Below, one piece after another: positions 1 to 5,408 of a stretch of 5,408 nt of DNA (the first letter of the stretch is position 1; each line of letters opens with the position of its first letter). Under the pieces are notes generated by a model. That model saw nothing but the letters and a program-made list of their open reading frames with translations. It did no database searches and was not told where the DNA came from. The stretch comes from Spirochaetota bacterium. GTDB lineage: Bacteria > Spirochaetota > Spirochaetia > Treponematales > UBA12059. The stretch lies in contig JAKQNL010000124.1 in assembly GCA_029565815.1 (NCBI GenBank), positions 1 through 5,408 of the forward strand, given 5' to 3'. The position numbers were made by a program, and so were the translations under genes.

Positions 1-97
1 CGCGGATCAGGCCGAGCACGCGCGAAATCATGGTAAGTAGCGACAGCTTGCCGCTTTCGCGCATCATTTTATCGCCGGAATCTGCACTATCGCCCAT
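1..97 (-). CDS. murJ: Lipid II flippase MurJ (MviN family), N-terminal fragment cut by window edge
   Basis: MurJ moves the peptidoglycan precursor lipid II across the inner membrane and belongs to the MOP/MATE-like superfamily. Only the first 32 codons are visible, running off base 1. Reading from the ATG at 97-95, the peptide has a polar start (MGDSADSGDKMMRESG) followed by KLSLLTMISRVLGLIR. That second stretch lines up with the conserved MurJ N-terminus of transmembrane helix 1 (E. coli has SSMTMFSRVLGFAR), and the SRVLG(L/F) signature is the main evidence. No strong Shine-Dalgarno precedes the ATG at 97, only a GAG about five bases upstream. The paired ATGs at 67 and 64 are alternative starts that would give a shorter, more typical N-terminus. 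The gene is divergent from the HAD phosphatase gene across a 62-base gap. The family call is fairly firm despite the short fragment; the exact start is uncertain. Confidence 0.8.
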   Translation of the reverse strand, partial: MGDSADSGDKMMRESGKLSLLTMISRVLGLIR

Positions 98-107
98 AGC
101 GCTCACA

Positions 108-119
108 GTACCCCGGTAC
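108..119. repeat. Short inverted repeat between divergent murJ and HAD genes
   Basis: The arms GTACC and GGTAC are separated by CC, giving a 12-base near-perfect palindrome. It sits 11 bases upstream of the murJ start and about 25 bases upstream of the proposed -10 of the HAD gene. In this position it could be a small operator for either divergent gene, or chance in GC-rich DNA. No regulator can be named from the sequence. Confidence 0.3.
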
Positions 120-143
120 AGCCGCGACGCGCAAGAGAGCCTC

Positions 144-152
144 TGCTATACT
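144..152 (+). promoter_or_regulatory. Extended -10 promoter element of the HAD phosphatase gene
   Basis: TGCTATACT matches an extended -10 (TGn followed by five of six TATAAT bases). No TTGACA-like -35 lies at the usual distance, which extended -10 promoters tolerate. Transcription would start about seven bases downstream, at roughly 158-160, which coincides with the ATG at 160. The element is seen in the sequence; promoter activity is inferred. Confidence 0.5.
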
Positions 153-159
153 GGCGGCC

Positions 160-972
160 ATGAACATAGCACTTATTGCGCTGGACCTCGATGATACACT
201 TTTATCACCGGACCTGAGCATCTCTACAGAAAACGCCCACGTGGTACGGGAAGCGGCAAGGCTCGGCTGCATCATCGTGCTTGCTTCCGGGCGGCACTAC
301 GTTTCTATGCGCCGCTATGCCCAAGAGCTTGGCCTTGTGGGGCTTTCCTGGCCCATGGTGTGCATGAACGGAGCCGAAGTGCGCGATACAGATTCCGGCC
401 GCGTTCTTATGCGCACCGAGCTGGACCCAGGCGCGTGCAAACAGGTGCTGGCTGTTCTATCGGCGCACGGCTTTCCTGCCCAGGCGTATGAAGACGATCG
501 CATCCTGGTATCCGAACACAATTCGTGGACCGAACAGGATTCCCGCCTAACAGGCGCCAAGGCGATGCTTGCAAGCATGGAAGAACTTGCATCCAAAAGT
601 CGCGTAAAATTCGTAGCATCGGCACAGCCCGAGCTTATACAGAAAAAGCAAAACGACGTACAAGCGGCCCTTGCCGGTATCGCCCGCGTGGTCGTTTCCA
701 AACCGTACTTTATGGAAATACTGCCGATTGGGGCGGACAAGGCAACAGGGCTTGCATGGGCGGCGAGCATGCTTGGCATAGAGCGCGATGCGGTCATGGC
801 CATAGGCGACTCCGGTAACGACCTGGAAATGGTTGCCTGGGCCGCTTACGGCTGTGCTCCATCCGACGCGCGCGCCGACGTTCTGGAAGCAGCCCGCTTT
901 GTGTCCAGCTTGCCGCACGACAAGGATGCGGTGGCCGAGCTTATAGACCGGCTCGTGCTTTCGCAACCATAA
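160..972 (+). CDS. Cof-type HAD-IIB family phosphatase
   Basis: This 270-residue soluble cytoplasmic protein is a haloacid dehalogenase superfamily hydrolase of the Cof/YbiV/YidA type (subclass IIB). These are Mg-dependent phosphatases acting on sugar phosphates, nucleotides or flavin/PLP precursors, and the substrate cannot be read from sequence. Motif I is DLDDTL, with nucleophile Asp9 and acid/base Asp11. Motif II is the serine of SGR at 43-45. NG at 70-71 is the usual start of the cap region, which covers roughly residues 80-185. FMEILPIGADK supplies the motif III lysine (Lys194), and GDSGNDLEM at 216-224 is motif IV with the metal-binding Asp217 and Asp221. Length and motif order are normal, so it should be active. 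ATG 160 is the only usable start after the in-frame stop at 97-99. It lacks a Shine-Dalgarno, and an extended -10 lies just upstream. It is divergent from murJ and followed by an independent small gene. Confidence 0.93.
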   Translation: MNIALIALDLDDTLLSPDLSISTENAHVVREAARLGCIIVLASGRHYVSMRRYAQELGLVGLSWPMVCMNGAEVRDTDSGRVLMRTELDPGACKQVLAVLSAHGFPAQAYEDDRILVSEHNSWTEQDSRLTGAKAMLASMEELASKSRVKFVASAQPELIQKKQNDVQAALAGIARVVVSKPYFMEILPIGADKATGLAWAASMLGIERDAVMAIGDSGNDLEMVAWAAYGCAPSDARADVLEAARFVSSLPHDKDAVAELIDRLVLSQP

Positions 973-992
973 GGCTTGGCTTAATTTTTTTT
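968..992 (+). terminator. Possible weak intrinsic terminator after the HAD gene
   Basis: Right after the stop codon, TAAG and CTTA arms flank a short loop (970-983) and are followed by AA and eight consecutive T at 985-992. The U-tract is strong but the stem has only about four base pairs, so termination efficiency is doubtful. The position between two genes with apparently separate promoters supports the idea. Confidence 0.35.
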
Positions 993-1013
993 GTATCCGC
1001 GCCGACGCTGATA

Positions 1014-1022
1014 TGGTAGAAT
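1014..1022 (+). promoter_or_regulatory. Putative extended -10 promoter of the small four-Cys gene
   Basis: TGGTAGAAT is a TGn plus a five-of-six match to TATAAT (TAGAAT at 1017-1022). Only a poor -35 candidate (TTGTAT, 991-996) lies upstream and its spacing is too long, so any activity would rest on the extended -10. The predicted start near 1029 gives a leader of about 68 bases before the ATG at 1097. Confidence 0.4.
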
Positions 1023-1030
1023 GCGAAATC

Positions 1031-1068
1031 GGCCGGCCTGTAAGCCCCTGCCGGGGAGTCCGCCGGAC
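1031..1068 (+). promoter_or_regulatory. Structured leader with three adjacent palindromes
   Basis: Within the predicted 5' leader of the small gene stand three consecutive self-complementary elements. They are GGCCGGCC (1031-1038), CCCC-TGCC-GGGG (1045-1056) and GTCC-GCC-GGAC (1058-1068). Each stem is only four base pairs, but they are GC-only or nearly so and lie between the putative start site and the ribosome binding site, which stays outside the stems. I do not recognise a known riboswitch. The leader may simply protect or modulate the mRNA. Confidence 0.3.
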
Positions 1069-1083
1069 GCATATCCGAACGTG

Positions 1084-1089
1084 AAAGGA
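1084..1089 (+). promoter_or_regulatory. Ribosome binding site of the small four-Cys gene
   Basis: AAAGGA ends seven bases before ATG 1097. This spacing supports that start over the internal ATG at 1109, and supports the small reading frame being a real gene. Confidence 0.7.
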
Positions 1090-1096
1090 CCCGTCG

Positions 1097-1285
1097 ATGT
1101 CTCAAGAAATGAAAGAAGCCGGCAAGCGAGCATGCTACGCATGCATACAGTGGGACGGTCAGCGCAGTTACTACGCAGACAAACAGATCATCAAGGTTGA
1201 CCCGGGCAAAGAAGGCCTGTGCAGAGTCAGCCACAAGAAGGTGCGCGGATCCAGCCAGTGTGAATCCTTCTACGCACTACGCTAA
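1097..1285 (+). CDS. Small uncharacterised four-cysteine protein, possible zinc-binding
   Basis: This is a 62-residue basic protein of no family I can name. It has no signal peptide or membrane segment, so it is probably cytoplasmic. Four cysteines stand at 13, 16, 42 and 55, in a C-x2-C-x25-C-x12-C arrangement that could bind one zinc ion, with His46 as an alternative ligand. The N-terminal CYACIQWDGQR resembles a knuckle followed by a beta strand, and the last third is lysine- and arginine-rich (SHKKVRG), which would suit nucleic-acid or protein contact. Evidence that it is a real gene: an AAAGGA site with correct spacing, a plausible promoter upstream, and a strong hairpin 13 bases after the stop. 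It appears to be monocistronic and is convergent with the chemoreceptor gene. Zinc binding is an inference from cysteine spacing only. Confidence 0.72.
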   Translation: MSQEMKEAGKRACYACIQWDGQRSYYADKQIIKVDPGKEGLCRVSHKKVRGSSQCESFYALR

Positions 1286-1297
1286 GCAAGTAAATCC

Positions 1298-1318
1298 GGC
1301 CGCCCCGCAGGGGCGGCC
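1298..1318. terminator. GC-rich hairpin between convergent genes, likely bidirectional terminator
   Basis: The arms GGCCGCCCC (1298-1306) and GGGGCGGCC (1310-1318) pair perfectly over nine bases around a GCA loop. The hairpin begins 13 bases after the stop of the four-Cys gene and ends 28 bases beyond the stop of the convergent chemoreceptor gene. No good T-run follows on the plus strand; on the minus strand only a short GGATTTAC follows. It may therefore act as a stabilising 3' end or pause structure rather than a classic U-tract terminator. Confidence 0.65.
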
Positions 1319-1345
1319 ACTGCGTCGCTCGCTTCCGGCTAGAAG

Positions 1346-3517
1346 CTAGCTGGTTTTGAAACGCGCGGCTGCTTCCGACAGCGCTTGTATGCGCTCCTGG
1401 GTTCGTTTAGCCATATCCGCCGCCCGGCCCGATGCCTGTGCTATTTCCTGAGCCTGTTCATCGCTTGTTTCCACGATTTCTTTAATCCCCTGGGCGTATT
1501 TTTCCAGCCTGCGCATTTCTTCCAGCACCATCGCGATAGCCGAGCGCATCTCATCCGAAGACGAGCGCACAACCGTGGTTTCCTTGTTTATTTCCGATAA
1601 CGCGGTAAGCACCTGGCGGGAACCTGCATTCTGCTCGTTCATCGCATCTTTTATTTCTGCCGACAAACCGTTGATCCCGTCCATACGTTCCTTAACCTGC
1701 TTAAAGGATTGTTCTGCCTCGTTGGTTGCCTCCGCAAGCTCTGCAATGGAAGCGACGATAGCTTTCAGTTCACGGCCTGTAGCTCCTGCCTGTTTGCCGC
1801 TTTGCTCTGCCAGATTGCGTATTTCGTCGGCAACCACCGCAAAGCCAGCCCCGGACGCTCCGGCGTGGGCAGCCTCTATGGCTGCGTTCATGGCAAGCAG
1901 ATTGGTGCGTGCAGCAACCTGGGCTATCACGGCGTTGATCTGGGCCAGTGACTTGGACTGTTCTAGCACCGTAGCTGCGGACCTACCGGCAGCCGCCAGT
2001 TTTTCGTGGCCGTCTTCAGAAGCCCGAGACAGCTGTTCCATATCCGAAGCCATGCGGTCCACGGACCTGCCCACCGATGCGATAGACGACAGGGTTTCCT
2101 CTACGGATGCCGAGCTTTCGGTTACACCGCTTGCCTGAGCTTCTATGGAAGCAGCTAGCCTGGAAACGCCGCCAGACACCTCGTCTAGGGTTGCGCTGGT
2201 TTCGGTAGCGCTTGCAGCCTGCTCGTCTACCAAAGCATGAATATCCGCAACCGCCTGGCGTATGCTCTGGCTGGCCGCCATGGTGCTAGCCATGCCGTCG
2301 GCCAAATCACGCCCATCGCCGGTAAGTTGCCGGGCCGTATCCTGCACCACGCGTACCGTGGCAATAAGGCTTTCCGCGAAGGTATTAAATCCATGACCTA
2401 TGCGCCCAAGCTCGTCCCCGCTCTTTTCGGCCAAGCGTCTGGTTAGATCACCATCGCCCTGGGCTACATCCTGCAAGGCGGCATCCAGCTTTTTAAGCGG
2501 AACCACCACCACATTCAGGGACAGCACGAGCGCAAGCGCAACCAAACCCGCTGCGATAAAACCGGCACCTATCATAAGGAAGGTAACCCTGCGCGCCGGC
2601 GCCAACACCTGGTCATGGGCATACACGATACCAAAGGCCCAAGGCGAATCCCGCGGGCTTAGGCGCACGGGTTCCACCACCACGAGCGACTCCGCCCCAT
2701 CCAATGGCGAGTCGAACAAGAACGATGAGCACGTATTGGCCGCGATAGCCGCGCTGACGCCAAAGGACGTGTCGGCCTGGGGGAATGCATCCGAAAAGCT
2801 CTTGCCTATATAGGCCGTATCCGGAAATGATACGATGCTTGCGTCGCCGGCTAGGATGAACGCATAACGGTCCTTTGTTCGCGACGAATCCGCCAGCACG
2901 GCCAAATCAGCCAGCATGTAATCCACGCCGGCTACGCCGATTTTTTTCCCGTTTACGAAAACCGGCACGCAAAACGATAGAGCCCGGACAATCTCCCCGC
3001 TGTCCATATCGAATTCGTAGGGGTCGCTCAGATACTCCCGGCCTTCCGTGTAGGGTACGTCATAAAAAGGACCGACCGTACCCTGTTCGTCGAGCGTAGC
3101 GTAATCCAGTAGAACTTCCGAGCCTTCACGGTACCAGTACGGAACAAACCTGCCGTCCAGTGTGTGCCCGTCCATGCCTTCAAATTCCGCATCGCGGCCG
3201 TCTAGTGCGTTTGGCTCGAAAATATACCAGGAAGCCAACAGGCTTCCGTTGGATTCCAAGGTTGCTTTGGTAACAGCAGACAGGTACTCCCGCCGGAAAT
3301 CCACGGGTATGCTTTGCATGCCGCCTGCAATGCCGGCCAGGTCTTTTGCGATCTGCATGCCGCCGGAAAGGAAGTTTTTCGCTATGGCTCCGCGCTCCAT
3401 GGCGACCAGGGCGGCTGTTTCCTTTGCGTTCTGCTCCAAAAGACCCGAAAAGCTTAGGCTTGCAAAGGCGACGATGCCAGCCAGTACCGCAAGCGTCGGA
3501 ATACCGACAGCAAACAA
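1346..3517 (-). CDS. Methyl-accepting chemotaxis protein with dCache-like sensor (5' end frameshifted)
   Basis: This is a transmembrane chemoreceptor that relays ligand binding to CheA/CheW. The uninterrupted frame gives 723 residues from a TTG at 3517. TM1 spans about residues 3-27. A periplasmic double-Cache-like domain covers about 75-300 (WY at 97-98, YWYR at 127-130, Tyr139, FYDVPY at 151-156, GVDY at 197-200). TM2 is at about 312-340 and HAMP at about 338-392 ([29 protein letters not shown]). The long coiled-coil signalling domain runs from about 400 to 720, with the conserved hairpin tip at 531-572 ([34 protein letters not shown]). [10 protein letters not shown] at 469-478 fits the methylation-site consensus. 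The C-terminus (FKTS) has no CheR/CheB docking pentapeptide. The TTG start has no ribosome binding site and loses the cytoplasmic head. The natural start is almost certainly ATG 3548, one base out of frame (see the next entry). Restored length would be 733 residues. The ligand is unknown; Cache domains often bind amino acids or other small metabolites. Confidence 0.93.
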   Translation of the reverse strand: MFAVGIPTLAVLAGIVAFASLSFSGLLEQNAKETAALVAMERGAIAKNFLSGGMQIAKDLAGIAGGMQSIPVDFRREYLSAVTKATLESNGSLLASWYIFEPNALDGRDAEFEGMDGHTLDGRFVPYWYREGSEVLLDYATLDEQGTVGPFYDVPYTEGREYLSDPYEFDMDSGEIVRALSFCVPVFVNGKKIGVAGVDYMLADLAVLADSSRTKDRYAFILAGDASIVSFPDTAYIGKSFSDAFPQADTSFGVSAAIAANTCSSFLFDSPLDGAESLVVVEPVRLSPRDSPWAFGIVYAHDQVLAPARRVTFLMIGAGFIAAGLVALALVLSLNVVVVPLKKLDAALQDVAQGDGDLTRRLAEKSGDELGRIGHGFNTFAESLIATVRVVQDTARQLTGDGRDLADGMASTMAASQSIRQAVADIHALVDEQAASATETSATLDEVSGGVSRLAASIEAQASGVTESSASVEETLSSIASVGRSVDRMASDMEQLSRASEDGHEKLAAAGRSAATVLEQSKSLAQINAVIAQVAARTNLLAMNAAIEAAHAGASGAGFAVVADEIRNLAEQSGKQAGATGRELKAIVASIAELAEATNEAEQSFKQVKERMDGINGLSAEIKDAMNEQNAGSRQVLTALSEINKETTVVRSSSDEMRSAIAMVLEEMRRLEKYAQGIKEIVETSDEQAQEIAQASGRAADMAKRTQERIQALSEAAARFKTS

Positions 3518-3548
3518 CAGTTTCGTCTTTTATAGATGATTTCCCCAT
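3518..3548 (-). other. Frameshifted 5' end of the chemoreceptor gene
   Basis: Reading from ATG 3548-3546 gives MGKSSIK and then switches to DETVVCC in the wrong frame. The receptor frame just downstream reads [14 protein letters not shown]. Dropping one base, most simply one A of the four-A run (plus-strand T at 3528-3531), yields [17 protein letters not shown], the usual basic head and first membrane helix of an MCP. In the receptor frame a TAA stop lies immediately upstream of AAG ACG AAA CTG TTG, so no ATG start exists in that frame. The lesion may be a base-calling error, a recent mutation or, less likely, a recoding site. Confidence 0.8.
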
Positions 3549-3555
3549 ATCGTCA

Positions 3556-3560
3556 CCTCC
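3556..3560 (-). promoter_or_regulatory. Strong Shine-Dalgarno of the chemoreceptor gene
   Basis: On the minus strand GGAGG (continuing into GGAGGTGA) lies seven bases before ATG 3548. This near-perfect site decides the natural start of the receptor and shows that the downstream TTG at 3517 is not the original one. Confidence 0.8.
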
Positions 3561-3575
3561 AGGCAACATGCAATC

Positions 3576-3581
3576 ATCATA
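3576..3581 (-). promoter_or_regulatory. Putative -10 box of the chemoreceptor gene
   Basis: TATGAT on the minus strand matches five of six -10 consensus bases and would start transcription near 3569, about 21 bases before ATG 3548. The -35 position (GACTTG) is poor. No convincing flagellar sigma-28 promoter was found in the gap. Confidence 0.35.
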
Positions 3582-3654
3582 CCGATTTCCTGCTTTGGCA
3601 AGTCTTTGCTTACGTCTGCGGGATAAACAGCCGAAAATTTGCAGGGATGTACCC

Positions 3655-3676
3655 GAAAAGCGCCTACGGCCTTTTC
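3655..3676 (+). promoter_or_regulatory. Leader hairpin upstream of the propeller gene
   Basis: GAAAAG (3655-3660) pairs with CTTTTC (3671-3676), and GCC (3662-3664) pairs with GGC (3668-3670) around a TAC loop, leaving C3661 bulged. The nine-pair hairpin ends 10 bases before the AGGGGA ribosome binding site of the next gene, so it could influence its translation. No gene on this strand ends upstream, which argues against a plain terminator. Confidence 0.35.
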
Positions 3677-3686
3677 AGCACCTGTC

Positions 3687-3692
3687 AGGGGA
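3687..3692 (+). promoter_or_regulatory. Ribosome binding site of the exported propeller protein
   Basis: AGGGGA ends five bases before ATG 3698. It selects this start over the in-frame ATG at 3647, whose nearest purine run (AGGG) abuts it and is too close to work. Confidence 0.7.
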
Positions 3693-3697
3693 ACCGC

Positions 3698-5408
3698 ATG
3701 AACAGCGCGCCGCACAAGCTACTCATATTTTTTCTGTGTCTACTCAGCACCGTACCGGCATTCGCCGACCTGGAGTTTTTAGGCCCGGACATATCGGCGG
3801 CTGACCGCATCTTGTTTACCGCCCGGGTGGACATACCCGGCGCGGATGGTTACGACACGCTATTTTCTGGCGACGCTGCCAGTGGCGAGCTGGTTCAGTT
3901 GACCATGTATCCGGAATCGATAGCGGTGCTGGACGACGGCCGGCGCTTGCAGATACGCAACCGCTTTGGCGTGTTTATGACCGAGCGCGGGTTTACCGGG
4001 CTTAAACCGGTGCCGGGTTTTCCATCCTTCGCTCGCGGCTCGGCGGTGCAGCAGGGCAGGCTCATAGACGCCAGGCCGTCCCCCGACGGTACCATGCTTC
4101 TGTACCTGTCACCTACCAGCGTCGCCCGCGGCGACATCATTCTCTTTGACCTGGAAAAACAGACGGAGACCACCATAGCCCGCAGTGTGGAATACTCCGT
4201 GGACGGCTTCCCGGCCCGATGGTCCCCGGACTCGCGCTACTTTGTGTACAGCAAGGCAAGCTCGCTGTATTACTACTCCGCCGAACAAGCCCGGGCACAA
4301 CGCGTACCGGACGAAAGCTGGCGCATGATAGGCCCCGGACGCATAGAGCAAGCCCGCTGGAGCCAGAACGGCAGCCTGTATGTGCTGCGGGATCGATCAC
4401 TCTATCGCATTATGCCTGAAGAATTCTTTACCCAGGCTATCTATTCGGGCATAGTGCCGCCGGGAACCCTGGTTGGCAAAGCCCCCTTCCCCTACGACCC
4501 GAACTTTGACGAATTCTGGATATCCCCCGACGGGGCAAAGGTGCTCTTGTGCAAGGACGGCCGCAACATATTCCTGTTTCGACTTAATCCCGACGATTTT
4601 GGCCAGGACGATGCCGTAAAGGCCATGCCCTACCTGTTCCTGCAGGGCAACACCGTGGTGAACCAGGTAATCTGGCCATCCAGCGACGACGTTACCGTGT
4701 TTACCGGTTCGCTACGGGAAGGCAAACGCGTATCCGGCGCATATCGGGTAAAAATACCTGCGGAAGGTTCCGAAGGCCTGTCCGCAAGCTTTGTAGAGCT
4801 GGATGTAAGCGGCGCCCTGTCCCTGGCCCTGTCCCCCGACGAAACCCGCATAGCCGTAGCCACCGCACAAGGCGTCAGCGTGCGCCGCTACGCAAACTGG
4901 GCCATGGAGCGGCAGATAGTTGCCCCCGGAGCGCTCAGCGCCCTGTGGGTTTCCTCGGACCGCCTGGTGGTAGCCGCATCCGGGGCTACGGAACTGGTAG
5001 CCATGGCCGACGGATCCCGCGTCCTTATCGCCATAAGCCAGGCAAAACGCTACGGATGGTCGCAGGGCGACCCGGGTTCTGTCATCATAGAGTCTGCGGG
5101 TAGCGCGTACGAAACCCCGCCACTAAGCCCGTCCTGGAAAGCCACGGCAGCCTACGCTGCGCTACCCGTGTCCAGCAGCTCTGCAAACTACCGCATCTAC
5201 CTCGACGAATTAGCCGCAGGCGCATACCGGAATACGCTCATGGTCCGATCGGCAAAGGGCCTTGGAACCAAATCCATATTGCCATCCACCAGCCGAAGCT
5301 ATGCGCCCTTCCCCGACCGAGACCAGCTCCTGGCAGGCTCCGTGTTCGACCACGGTTCGCGCATACGCAGGCGTGAAGTAGCCCTTGTGTTCAACGCCTA
5401 TGACGGAG
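3698..5408 (+). CDS. Exported PD40/TolB-like beta-propeller protein, possibly with C-terminal deacetylase domain (3' truncated)
   Basis: The frame is open for 570 codons and runs off the window. Residues 1-23 are a Sec signal peptide: a lysine, a hydrophobic core (LLIFFLCLLSTV) and an AFA cleavage site before Asp24. There is no lipobox, so the product is likely periplasmic or secreted. Repeats of PD40/WD40-like type follow: RPSPDG at 126-131, RWSPDS at 174-179, RWSQNG at 220-225, WISPDG at 274-279, WPSSDD at 326-331 and LSPDE at 378-382, each followed by a hydrophobic strand (MLLYLS, YFVYSK, VLLCKD, IAVATA). This is the pattern of TolB-type propeller blades. The last residues, VALVFNAYDG at 561-570, resemble the first motif of NodB polysaccharide deacetylases (ALTFDDG) with the catalytic Asp replaced, so a second domain may begin at the edge. 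The gene is divergent from the chemoreceptor across about 150 bases. The propeller call is fairly firm; the deacetylase idea is tentative. Confidence 0.82.
   Translation, partial: MNSAPHKLLIFFLCLLSTVPAFADLEFLGPDISAADRILFTARVDIPGADGYDTLFSGDAASGELVQLTMYPESIAVLDDGRRLQIRNRFGVFMTERGFTGLKPVPGFPSFARGSAVQQGRLIDARPSPDGTMLLYLSPTSVARGDIILFDLEKQTETTIARSVEYSVDGFPARWSPDSRYFVYSKASSLYYYSAEQARAQRVPDESWRMIGPGRIEQARWSQNGSLYVLRDRSLYRIMPEEFFTQAIYSGIVPPGTLVGKAPFPYDPNFDEFWISPDGAKVLLCKDGRNIFLFRLNPDDFGQDDAVKAMPYLFLQGNTVVNQVIWPSSDDVTVFTGSLREGKRVSGAYRVKIPAEGSEGLSASFVELDVSGALSLALSPDETRIAVATAQGVSVRRYANWAMERQIVAPGALSALWVSSDRLVVAASGATELVAMADGSRVLIAISQAKRYGWSQGDPGSVIIESAGSAYETPPLSPSWKATAAYAALPVSSSSANYRIYLDELAAGAYRNTLMVRSAKGLGTKSILPSTSRSYAPFPDRDQLLAGSVFDHGSRIRRREVALVFNAYDG

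Noticed and set aside
315..803. Minus-strand open frame opposite the HAD phosphatase
   Set aside because: The HAD gene on the plus strand has every family motif; the reverse frame has no motif and no ribosome binding site worth noting.
1575..2138. Long plus-strand open frame opposite the chemoreceptor (about 187 codons)
   Set aside because: It is antisense to a well-supported MCP signalling domain, has Ser/Ala-rich composition typical of a reversed GC-rich gene and shows no recognisable domain.
3528..3531. Phase-variation or programmed frameshifting at the A-run in the receptor start
   Set aside because: A four-base run is too short for typical slipped-strand phase variation, and the needed +1 shift is not what A-runs usually cause. 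A mutation or sequence error is simpler.
3611..3637. Sigma-28-like element (GCCGAAAA, seven of eight matches to the flagellar -10)
   Set aside because: The required TAAA at the -35 distance is TACG, and the element points toward the propeller gene rather than the chemoreceptor.
3647..3649. Upstream in-frame ATG for the propeller protein
   Set aside because: It would add 17 residues before the signal peptide, and its only purine-rich sequence touches the ATG. ATG 3698 has a properly spaced AGGGGA and puts the signal peptide at the N-terminus.
3346..3804. Plus-strand frame spanning the MCP/propeller gap
   Set aside because: It overlaps the receptor gene and the signal peptide of the propeller gene in another frame, is rich in Arg, Pro and Ser, and has no family resemblance.

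Overview
The window is a GC-rich chromosomal segment holding five protein-coding genes, two of them cut by the window edges. It has no RNA genes, insertion sequences or CRISPR. GC-rich codons combined with frequent ATA isoleucine codons, a large chemoreceptor, and a secreted beta-propeller protein that may run into a polysaccharide-deacetylase-like domain would fit a spirochaete (Treponema/Spirochaeta-like). That assignment is an inference from style, not from a marker gene. No gap between genes exceeds about 150 bases.

Layout. Bases 1-97 (minus) are the 5' end of a MurJ/MviN lipid II flippase gene, recognised from its N-terminal SRVLGLIR motif. Divergent from it, 160-972 (plus) encodes a Cof-type HAD-IIB phosphatase with all catalytic motifs. 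It has no Shine-Dalgarno, but an extended -10 element sits so close to the ATG that the mRNA may be leaderless. At 1097-1285 (plus) a 62-residue protein with four cysteines (CxxC...C...C, a possible zinc knuckle) has a strong ribosome binding site, a palindrome-rich leader and a 9-bp hairpin behind it. The hairpin also lies just past the end of the convergent chemoreceptor gene.

The chemoreceptor (1346 to 3517, minus) has TM1, a periplasmic dCache-like sensor, TM2, HAMP and a complete signalling domain. Its natural start appears to be an ATG at 3548 behind a perfect GGAGGTG site, but one extra base, most simply a fourth A in an A-run at 3528-3531, puts that start out of frame. Restoring the frame gives the classic MCP beginning [17 protein letters not shown]. 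This is either a sequencing error or a real inactivating or expression-altering mutation, and it is the most notable anomaly in the window.

Divergent from the receptor, 3698 to the right edge (plus) encodes an exported protein with a Sec signal peptide and several PD40/TolB-like (SPDG) propeller repeats. The last residues seen, VALVFNAYDG, look like a degenerate first motif of a NodB polysaccharide deacetylase domain that would continue outside the window.

The genes do not form one operon: they are arranged as divergent (murJ/HAD, MCP/propeller) and convergent (small protein/MCP) pairs. Cell-envelope functions sit at both ends (lipid II flipping; a secreted propeller), with sensing and housekeeping in between. 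I found no clear new multi-gene system. The items worth follow-up are the receptor frameshift, the small four-Cys protein, and the propeller protein's apparent deacetylase junction.
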